Made by a program: the position numbers and the translations under genes. Below, piece after piece: positions 1 through 4,796 of a stretch of DNA of 11,529 bases. Numbering within the stretch: the stretch's first letter is position 1; the number at the start of each line of letters is the position of its first letter. Source of the DNA: CAZJHM01 sp964545925. GTDB lineage: Archaea; Iainarchaeota; Iainarchaeia; Iainarchaeales; CAZJHM01. The stretch is from positions 1-11,529 of the forward strand of contig CAZJHM010000022.1 in NCBI GenBank assembly GCA_964545925.1. The letters run 5' to 3'. The notes beneath the pieces were generated by a model. It worked only from the letters and a program-made list of their open reading frames with translations. It was not told the DNA's origin and searched no databases.

Positions 1-2
1 AT

Positions 3-293
3 TCTGAAAATGAACTTCTATACTGTAATATAAACAGAGGAGATTTTAAAACAGTTGAAGAATTAAATCCACAAGAATGTTTAGAACTTCAATCCCGAGC
101 TTTTTCTTTAATTCTTCATAATCCTTCAAATGATAGAAAAATTCTTTTCACAAATTCCTCAATGGAAATTTTTCCTTCTTCAATTCAAGATATAGACATC
201 TTAACTTCTTTTGCAATAGTTGAAATTTTCCCAAATGCATATCAAATTCTTTCAAATGCCCAAGATATTCAGGACATTATTTCGCAGGGTTGA
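3..293 (+). CDS. 3' end of an unrecognised protein (partial, runs off left edge)
   Basis: An open frame enters from the left edge and stops at TGA 291-293, giving the last 96 residues of a protein that begins outside the window. The other two plus frames are closed within the first 35 bases, and codon choice resembles the neighbouring genes. The tail is soluble-looking and mixed in charge, with no membrane segment, no cysteine cluster and no motif I recognise. The downstream flippase-like gene starts 2 nt after this stop, so the two are probably one operon and may share a role in envelope or lipid-linked glycan work. That is context only and I do not assign a function. Confidence 0.65.
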   Translation, partial: SENELLYCNINRGDFKTVEELNPQECLELQSRAFSLILHNPSNDRKILFTNSSMEIFPSSIQDIDILTSFAIVEIFPNAYQILSNAQDIQDIISQG

Positions 294-295
294 TT

Positions 296-1252
296 ATGAA
301 AATAATAGACTCCAATTTAAAAAAAGCATTTTTATTTTTCCTCCTCCTTTTCATACTCCTTTCTCTTTTTTCCTATTACACAAAAGCCCATCTTATTTTC
401 CATACCATCAATCTTTTTTTCTTTTCTCTTTCTTCTTTTTCAATCCTTTTCTCAGTTTTCTTATGGATTTTTTCATGGACAATAATTCTAAACAAAAAAC
501 AATCTTCCCTTTTTAAGATAGGTTTTTTCTCAGCTTTCGCCTCTCTTACACCAATCCAATTAGGAGCAGATTTAATGCGAGCCCATTATTCAAAAAAAGT
601 TCTTAATATCCCAATTACAAAATCTCTCTCAGCTTCAATTTTAGTCAAAGGTATGAAGTTTGCAATGGTTTCTATTTTAGCAACTTTTCTTCTTTTCTCC
701 TTTTTCCTCAAACTTCAAGATTCTTTCCTTCGTCTTTTTTTCCTTCTTGGTTTTCTAATAGTTTTCTTAGCAACACTTCTTTTTATTCTTCCAATCAATC
801 CCAGAATAGCAAATTTTTTCTCAAAGAAATTCAAAAATCTAAACTTTCCTCTTTCTAAACAATTATCTCAGCTTTTCTTAGATTATCCAAAACATTTCCA
901 TTCAATTTCCCTGTCTTGTCTTTTCCTAGCAATCTTCTTTTCTCTTCTTTCTCTTTTGTTTGAATTCCTAGCTTTCTTTTTTCTCTTTTTTTCTATTCAA
1001 ATACCACTATCTCTCTTAAACATTCTAGGGTTGTTTATTATTCTAAGCATACTTGAACGCAATCCCTTTGTCCCAAAAGGAATAGGGCTCATAGAAACAG
1101 CAGGAGCTCTTTTCCTAGCTTTATTTGAAGTTCCCCTTGCTCAAATAGGAGTTCTAATCATCTTATATGATTTTGTTCGTATTTTCATACCTTATTCTTT
1201 AAGTATCTTAGTTTATCTCCTCTATAAATCAAACAAACTCTCTCTTAAATAA
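296..1252 (+). CDS. Flippase-like integral membrane protein (lysylphosphatidylglycerol synthase TM-domain / UPF0104 family)
   Basis: This 318-residue protein is almost entirely hydrophobic, with roughly seven or eight membrane segments (about 11-28, 37-65, 115-139, 145-166, 205-235, 240-255, 263-280, 283-312). Two conserved patches of the family are visible. One is a loop at 85-101 resembling P-x-x-L-G-(E)-x-x-R-A, here with Ala where the acidic residue usually sits. The other is the C-terminal P-K-G-I-G-L-I-E-T at 260-268. Family members are proposed lipid or lipid-linked sugar flippases, and the archaeal relative AglD works near N-glycosylation. The substrate here is unknown. I chose ATG 296 over the in-frame TTG at 290 because TTG 290 lies inside the preceding stop region and the GGTTGATT just upstream of 296 resembles the GGTGAT ribosome site used elsewhere in the window. 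It is probably co-transcribed with the preceding gene. Confidence 0.8.
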   Translation: MKIIDSNLKKAFLFFLLLFILLSLFSYYTKAHLIFHTINLFFFSLSSFSILFSVFLWIFSWTIILNKKQSSLFKIGFFSAFASLTPIQLGADLMRAHYSKKVLNIPITKSLSASILVKGMKFAMVSILATFLLFSFFLKLQDSFLRLFFLLGFLIVFLATLLFILPINPRIANFFSKKFKNLNFPLSKQLSQLFLDYPKHFHSISLSCLFLAIFFSLLSLLFEFLAFFFLFFSIQIPLSLLNILGLFIILSILERNPFVPKGIGLIETAGALFLALFEVPLAQIGVLIILYDFVRIFIPYSLSILVYLLYKSNKLSLK

Positions 1253-1311
1253 TTTCCAAACCAAAATCTAAAAACAAATCAAATTTTGAATAATCAAAAC
1301 CCAACATAGCA

Positions 1312-1319
1312 TTTATAAA
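1312..1319 (+). promoter_or_regulatory. TATA element for L10e
   Basis: TTTATAAA, centred at 1315.5, predicts transcription start near 1341. That leaves a leader of about 25 nt before the L10e ATG at 1366, long enough to hold the ribosome-binding sequence at 1356-1361. The rest of 1253-1355 shows no gene or other structure. Confidence 0.6.
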
Positions 1320-1355
1320 CATTTGCAGATAAAATTTCTTTAATTATATCCCTTA

Positions 1356-1361
1356 TGTGAT
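1356..1361 (+). promoter_or_regulatory. Shine-Dalgarno-like site deciding the L10e start
   Basis: TGTGAT differs by one base from GGTGAT, the complement of the archaeal 16S rRNA 3' end. It ends 4 nt before ATG 1366. It favours ATG 1366 over the in-frame GTG at 1357, which lies inside the site itself. Confidence 0.5.
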
Positions 1362-1365
1362 TATT

Positions 1366-2091
1366 ATGGGTTTAAGACCAGCACAATGTTATAAAGACAT
1401 AAAAAAAGACAGACCATACACTCGTGTAGCAGTAAGAGTGCCAGACAAAAACTATATTGGTTCTTATCCTCAAAGAAAAGTCAGAAGATTTAATATGGGA
1501 CACCCTCTTTTAAAATATGATTATATTGTAAATCTTAGAACTCTTGATTCAGTTCAATTAAGGGACAATGCAATTGAATCCGTAAGACAGTTAGTAAACA
1601 GAAATCTTCAAAAAGCATTCAAAGATGCTTATTTTATGAAAGTTAGAGTTTATCCTCACCAAATGTTAAGAGAAAACAAAATGGCACAAGGAGCAGGAGC
1701 AGACCGTGTCAGTAAAGGAATGTCTTTGGCTTTTGGTAGAGTTATAGGGAGAGCAGCAAGAATAAAAAAAGGACAAATTCTTTTTTCAGTTCTCTCTTTA
1801 GCAGAAAATTTAGAAAAAACAAAAAAGATTCTTTTATTGGGACAACCTCGCTTAGGAATTAAAACAAAAATAGAATTTAATACAAATGTAAAATCAATAG
1901 GAACAATTCCAAACAAAGTCAGAGGAATGGAGAAAGAAAAAGAAGAAGATGCAGCAGCACAAACAACTGATGCTCCAGCAAAGGAAGAAGCAAAAACCAC
2001 AGGAAAAACTCCAGCAGGAAAAGATGTTTCAGCAAAAGATGCAAAAACTCCAACAAAAGAAGAAGTAAAACCTGCAGGCAAAAAGAAATAA
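1366..2091 (+). CDS. rpl10e: Large-subunit ribosomal protein L10e (uL16 family) with a charged C-terminal extension
   Basis: The N-terminus MGLRPAQCYKD is the hallmark start of archaeal/eukaryotic L10e. The region around A-G-A-D-R-V-S-K-G-M, followed by A-F-G-R-V-I-G-R-A-A-R, is the conserved uL16 core that sits near the 5S rRNA and the A and P sites of the large subunit. The ATG at 1366 gives exactly the expected N-terminus. The core ends near residue 186, about the normal family length. A further tail of some 55 residues (187-241) is rich in Ala, Lys, Glu, Thr and Pro, is predicted disordered, and contains imperfect repeats of a P-x-K-E-E-x-K unit. It is a single-gene unit with its own TATA box and leader. 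The identification is firm; the tail's role is unknown. Confidence 0.96.
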   Translation: MGLRPAQCYKDIKKDRPYTRVAVRVPDKNYIGSYPQRKVRRFNMGHPLLKYDYIVNLRTLDSVQLRDNAIESVRQLVNRNLQKAFKDAYFMKVRVYPHQMLRENKMAQGAGADRVSKGMSLAFGRVIGRAARIKKGQILFSVLSLAENLEKTKKILLLGQPRLGIKTKIEFNTNVKSIGTIPNKVRGMEKEKEEDAAAQTTDAPAKEEAKTTGKTPAGKDVSAKDAKTPTKEEVKPAGKKK

Positions 2092-2123
2092 TTTCTTTTT
2101 CTAACAAATTTTCTATTTGCAAA

Positions 2124-2130
2124 TTTTTTT
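2124..2130 (+). terminator. Oligo-T tract, probable L10e terminator
   Basis: A run of seven T lies 33 nt beyond the L10e stop, preceded by other T-rich runs and the palindrome ATTTGCAAAT (2115-2124). Archaeal RNA polymerase terminates on such tracts. It lies in the gap between convergent L10e and mnmA. Confidence 0.4.
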
Positions 2131-2145
2131 ATAAAATTTTATTTT

Positions 2146-2151
2146 AAAAAA
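2146..2151 (-). terminator. Oligo-T tract on the minus strand, probable mnmA terminator
   Basis: Six A on the plus strand read as six T on the minus strand, about 30 nt past the mnmA stop. The convergent gap 2092-2181 therefore appears to hold termination signals for both strands. Confidence 0.35.
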
Positions 2152-2181
2152 TTCATTAACAAAATTCTACTCAAAAAAGAA

Positions 2182-3201
2182 TTAGTCTAATATTTCCTCT
2201 ATCCATCCCCCTCCAAAAACATAACCTTTTTTATAAAAAACAGCCAATTGTCCTTTGCTTAATCCAAAAGTTTTTTCATCTAATTTAACATAAACTTTTA
2301 TTCCTTTTTTCTCAATCCAAGCTTTCATTCCTTCTTGTTTATCTCTTACTGAAACTTCTAATTTTTCTTTTTGAAAATCTTTTTGCATCTGGCAATTAAA
2401 TCCCTCAACCAAAAATTCCTTATTCATTAATTTCTCTCTTTCTTCTAATTCAATTTTCCCTTCAGAAATTTTATTAACAAAAAATTTCTCAGAAAGATTT
2501 ACTCCTAATCCTTTTCTTTGTCCTCTTATAAAAAAATAATTATCTCTTTCTCCAATCTTTTTTCCTTTAAGAAAAACCTCAGTTCTTTTTCTACCAATCT
2601 TCTCAATTAAAAATTTTTCTTTTTCACAATCTAAAAAACACAAATCTTTGGATTCTTTTTCAGGCTTGAAAGTTTCCCCCTCAAGAATTTTCCTAATCTC
2701 GCTTTTTTTCATCTCGCCTAAAGGAAAAAATAAATCTTTCAAGACTTCCTGTCCCAGCATAGACATTGCATATCCTTGGTCTTTTTTTCTTTCTTCCCCT
2801 CTTTTTAAAACAAATCTTCCTTTTTTCTTTTCCAATTTAACATAATGTCCAGTTGCTAATTTCTCAGCCCCTTTTTCCTTTACCTTATCTAACAACAAAC
2901 CAAACTTAATTTCTTTATTGCAAACAACACAAGGATTAGGATTTCTCCCCTTCTTGTGTTCCTTGCAAAAATAATCAACAACTTTTTTTTCAAATTCTTT
3001 TCTTAAATCAAAAACATACAATTTAATTCCCAATTTTTTTGCAGCTTCTTTTGCTTTTTTCTCCCCTTTCTTAGATTTCAAATGTCGCATATACACTCCA
3101 AATACTTCCGCTCCTTTCTCAAGCAAAATCTTGCCAGCAATATAACTATCTCCTCCTCCACTTAAAGCAATTGCAATCTTTTTCCCATTTACTTTATCCA
3201 T
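2182..3201 (-). CDS. mnmA: tRNA-specific 2-thiouridylase MnmA
   Basis: This 339-residue enzyme makes 2-thiouridine at wobble position 34 of Lys, Glu and Gln tRNAs, adenylating the uridine and then transferring sulfur. The order of motifs is that of MnmA: ATP-binding PP-loop S-G-G-G-D-S at 14-19, N-P-N-P-C-V-V-C-N-K-E-I-K-F from 87 with the candidate catalytic Cys94, A-T-G-H-Y at 116-120, K-D-Q at 140-142, E-S-K-D-L-C-F at 183-189 with the second Cys188, G-Q-R-K-G-L-G at 227-233, and a C-terminal beta-barrel with S-K-G-Q-L-A-V-F-Y and G-G-G-W-I. Both cysteines are present, so it should be active. MnmA is mainly bacterial and mitochondrial; most archaea use Ncs6/TtuA-type enzymes. An old transfer is plausible, though composition now matches the neighbours. 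It shares a promoter region with the divergent GNAT-like gene. Confidence 0.92.
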   Translation of the reverse strand: MDKVNGKKIAIALSGGGDSYIAGKILLEKGAEVFGVYMRHLKSKKGEKKAKEAAKKLGIKLYVFDLRKEFEKKVVDYFCKEHKKGRNPNPCVVCNKEIKFGLLLDKVKEKGAEKLATGHYVKLEKKKGRFVLKRGEERKKDQGYAMSMLGQEVLKDLFFPLGEMKKSEIRKILEGETFKPEKESKDLCFLDCEKEKFLIEKIGRKRTEVFLKGKKIGERDNYFFIRGQRKGLGVNLSEKFFVNKISEGKIELEEREKLMNKEFLVEGFNCQMQKDFQKEKLEVSVRDKQEGMKAWIEKKGIKVYVKLDEKTFGLSKGQLAVFYKKGYVFGGGWIEEILD

Positions 3202-3222
3202 ACTTAACTTTCACACAAAACC

Positions 3223-3230
3223 TTTTTATT
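3223..3230. promoter_or_regulatory. Shared TATA element for divergent mnmA and GNAT-like genes
   Basis: TTTTTATT is centred at 3226.5, which is 25.5 nt from the ATG of the plus gene (3252) and 25.5 nt from the ATG of mnmA (3201). On the plus side it is preceded by AAAACC and on the minus side by a purine-rich GAAGGAAA, either of which could be a TFB recognition element. Both transcripts would be leaderless or nearly so. Confidence 0.6.
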
Positions 3231-3251
3231 TTCCTTCTTCCTTTTTATTTT

Positions 3252-3692
3252 ATGAACTTAACACTTCAACATTTCCTTAAACCTGAAGAATTCCAAGATT
3301 TCTTAGATTTAAAACTTTCAACTCTAAATGATTTCTACAAGACAAATGAAAAAGCAAAAGCAGAAGCAGTAGGAAAACTAAGACAAATGAAAAAGCAAAA
3401 TCCAAATTCCCTTCTTCCCATTATTAACAAAGGTAATTATGTTTTTGCAAGAGTTCAAGGAAAACTAGTAGGTTATCTTAGGTTTGACTTAACCCCCCAG
3501 AAAAATTTCCGTGTTTTAGAAATTGCAGTCAGCCCTTATTATCAAGTAAGAGCAGGAGTAAAGCAACCCCCAGCAATATTCTTAATGCGTTATGCAAGAC
3601 ATCTCTCCGAGAAATACAATGCAAAAACTTTTGGCTATGGAATAACAAGAAGAAAACCAGAAGTCCTAGGAAAAAAAATAAAAAGAAAATAA
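3252..3692 (+). CDS. GNAT-fold-like protein of unknown substrate
   Basis: This 146-residue protein has a helical N-terminus followed by Y-V-F-A-R-V-Q-G-K-L-V-G-Y-L-R-F (about 59-74) and V-L-E-I-A-V-S-P-Y-Y (about 84-93). These resemble beta strands 4 and 5 of the GNAT acetyltransferase fold. The acetyl-CoA pyrophosphate loop, normally Q/R-x-x-G-x-G/A, appears here only as a degenerate Q-V-R-A-G-V-K. It may therefore be an atypical or inactive member. The Lys-rich C-terminus would suit nucleic acid contact, but that is speculation. ATG 3252 is chosen because it lies 25.5 nt from the TATA element; an upstream in-frame ATG at 3171 would overlap mnmA and the promoter. It converges with the next gene, their stop codons abutting. 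Confidence 0.6.
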   Translation: MNLTLQHFLKPEEFQDFLDLKLSTLNDFYKTNEKAKAEAVGKLRQMKKQNPNSLLPIINKGNYVFARVQGKLVGYLRFDLTPQKNFRVLEIAVSPYYQVRAGVKQPPAIFLMRYARHLSEKYNAKTFGYGITRRKPEVLGKKIKRK

Positions 3693-4028
3693 TTATTTCC
3701 AACTTTTAACAATTTCTTTAGCTTTTCTTTTTCCTTCTCTTATTAGTTCCCTTCCTTTTTTAGTAATTGTGTAAATAACTTTTCCATCTTTGTCTTTATT
3801 TTTAATATATCCTTTTTCCCTCATTTTATAAAGAACCAAATAAGTCAAAACACTATTTGTGTCTAAACCAAATTTTTCATTAAGCATTTTTCTTATTTCA
3901 TAAGCATGGTTAGGCCCCTTTTTCAATATAGTCAAGATATAAGGCCAAAGCAATTCTTTTCCCATCTTTATTTTCATTCTTTCAATTTCTCTACTCTCAC
4001 TCATATTCAAAAAATATGAACAATGCAT
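3693..4028 (-). CDS. PadR-like winged-helix transcriptional regulator
   Basis: The 111-residue protein is a small winged helix. G-P-N-H-A-Y-E-I-R-K-M-L (about 38-49) is the PadR-type start of the DNA-binding domain. It is followed by a recognition helix around 56-70 with L-V-L-Y-K-M-R-E-K-G-Y-I, then a wing with D-G-K-V-I-Y-T-I-T-K-K-G-R-E-L. The long C-terminal dimerisation helix of many PadR proteins is short here. An internal ATG at 4004 would remove eight residues (MHCSYFLN). The longer start fits the minus-strand TATA at 4053-4062 better. The target is unknown. It is divergent from the CDP-alcohol phosphatidyltransferase with only 45 nt between them, so control of that gene or of itself is possible. 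Confidence 0.75.
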   Translation of the reverse strand: MHCSYFLNMSESREIERMKIKMGKELLWPYILTILKKGPNHAYEIRKMLNEKFGLDTNSVLTYLVLYKMREKGYIKNKDKDGKVIYTITKKGRELIREGKRKAKEIVKSWK

Positions 4029-4042
4029 TTTTAAACCAAACC

Positions 4043-4051
4043 TTTTTAATA
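4043..4051 (+). promoter_or_regulatory. TATA element for the CDP-alcohol phosphatidyltransferase
   Basis: TTTTTAATA, centred at 4047 and preceded by AAACC, lies 27 nt before ATG 4074 and predicts a leaderless mRNA. The same TTTTTAATAC string recurs in front of the tRNA gene. Confidence 0.55.
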
Positions 4052-4052
4052 C

Positions 4053-4062
4053 TATTTTATAT
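4053..4062 (-). promoter_or_regulatory. TATA element for the PadR-like gene
   Basis: Read on the minus strand this is ATATAAAATA, centred about 29 nt before the PadR-like start at 4028. It overlaps the region downstream of the plus-strand promoter, so the two divergent transcription units cross over each other. Confidence 0.4.
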
Positions 4063-4073
4063 TAATAAAACAT

Positions 4074-4682
4074 ATGCTTTACAGGGACAGAGATAAATTC
4101 AAATCAACACAGAAGAAGATAGGCTCTTTGTTTGCAAAACTCCCTTTTTCTGCAAACACATATACTCTTTTAGCTTCTCTCTGTTCTCTGTTCTCTGTTT
4201 GGCTTGTTTTTACAAACAACTTAATTCCTGCAATCATCTTCTATGGAATAGCTTTTTTCCTAGACATAATAGATGGAGCAGTTGCAAGAGCAAAGAATCA
4301 AGTCTCAAATCTCGGAGCTTTTTATGACACAGTCTCAGACAAATACACAGAGTTCTTTTTTATTGCAGGTTATGCATTTCTTCCAGCCCCTTCTTTTATT
4401 CTTTTAAAAAATCAATGGCTAGTCTTATATGCTGGCTCATATCTTCTTTCAGGTTACATAAAAGCAGCAGCAGTTGAAAAAAAAGCAATCCCAATAGAAA
4501 TGAAAGGTGGAGGTTTAATGGAACGCCCAGAAAGAGTTATTCTTCTTTTTCTTTTGTTCTTAGTCTATCTTTATTCTCCTCTTTATTCAGTCTATATCTT
4601 AGTTTTAATGACAATTCTCGCACACATAACAGCCTATCAAAGATTTAGAATAGTCCAAAAAGCCTTCCACAAGTCTTTTTAA
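4074..4682 (+). CDS. CDP-alcohol phosphatidyltransferase, probably archaeal phospholipid synthesis
   Basis: The 202-residue membrane enzyme carries the full family signature D-x2-D-G-x2-A-R-x8-G-x3-D-x3-D at residues 64-89 (D64, D67, G68, A71, R72, G81, D85, D89). The aspartates hold divalent metal and the CDP headgroup. About five or six membrane segments surround it. Such enzymes swap CMP on a CDP-activated lipid for an alcohol. In archaea the usual products are archaetidyl-inositol phosphate, -serine or -glycerol phosphate. The later M-E-R-P-E-R-V at 168-174 resembles the R-x-E-R element in archaeal inositol-phosphate transferases, which makes that the best guess, but the alcohol cannot be fixed from sequence alone. 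Its last codons also contain the tRNA-Cys promoter. Confidence 0.9.
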   Translation: MLYRDRDKFKSTQKKIGSLFAKLPFSANTYTLLASLCSLFSVWLVFTNNLIPAIIFYGIAFFLDIIDGAVARAKNQVSNLGAFYDTVSDKYTEFFFIAGYAFLPAPSFILLKNQWLVLYAGSYLLSGYIKAAAVEKKAIPIEMKGGGLMERPERVILLFLLFLVYLYSPLYSVYILVLMTILAHITAYQRFRIVQKAFHKSF

Positions 4683-4684
4683 TA
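4676..4684 (+). promoter_or_regulatory. TATA element for tRNA-Cys, inside the end of the preceding gene
   Basis: TTTTTAATA, centred at 4680, overlaps the TAA stop (4680-4682) of the preceding coding region. It lies 28 nt before the first base of the tRNA, so predicted transcription starts within a few bases of the mature 5' end. Confidence 0.5.
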
Positions 4685-4707
4685 CTTTTCAAGAACTTCT
4701 TTTATAT

Positions 4708-4778
4708 GCGGGATTGGCAGAACGGTCATGCAGCCGCCTGCAGAGCGGCGGAAAAGGGTTCAACTCCCTTATCCCGCT
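4708..4778 (+). tRNA. tRNA-Cys (anticodon GCA)
   Basis: The cloverleaf folds fully. The acceptor stem is GCGGGAT with ATCCCGC (7 bp). The D stem is GCA/TGC with a G-G in its loop. The anticodon stem is GCCGC/GCGGC around loop CTGCAGA with anticodon GCA at 4741-4743 of the loop region. The variable loop has 4 nt, and the T stem AAGGG/CCCTT surrounds loop TTCAACT. The discriminator base is T at 4778, the U73 expected for cysteine tRNA. CCA is not encoded and there is no intron. The nuclease gene begins 18 nt downstream. Confidence 0.96.
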
Positions 4779-4785
4779 TTCTTTT

Positions 4786-4791
4786 GGTGAT
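4786..4791 (+). promoter_or_regulatory. Shine-Dalgarno site selecting a TTG start
   Basis: GGTGAT is a perfect match to the anti-SD of archaeal 16S rRNA and ends 5 nt before TTG 4797. It supports that codon as the true start of the nuclease. Confidence 0.65.
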
Positions 4792-4796
4792 AAAAC

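Noticed and set aside
220..516. 98-residue plus-strand frame starting before the flippase-like gene
   Set aside because: It is an out-of-frame shadow of the partial gene and the membrane gene; its Phe/Ser/Pro-rich content reflects T-rich membrane codons.
1656..2122. Two minus-strand frames (1656-2081 and 1919-2122) opposite L10e
   Set aside because: They are antisense shadows of a certain ribosomal protein gene; their composition mirrors its Ala/Lys tail.
2115..2124. Palindrome ATTTGCAAAT between L10e and mnmA as an operator
   Set aside because: It lies in a convergent 3' gap where no promoter is expected, and a 10-bp AT-rich palindrome is not unusual at this base composition.
3171..3251. 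27-residue N-terminal extension of the GNAT-like gene
   Set aside because: It would overlap the mnmA start and the TATA element, and its hydrophobic sequence is just translated promoter.
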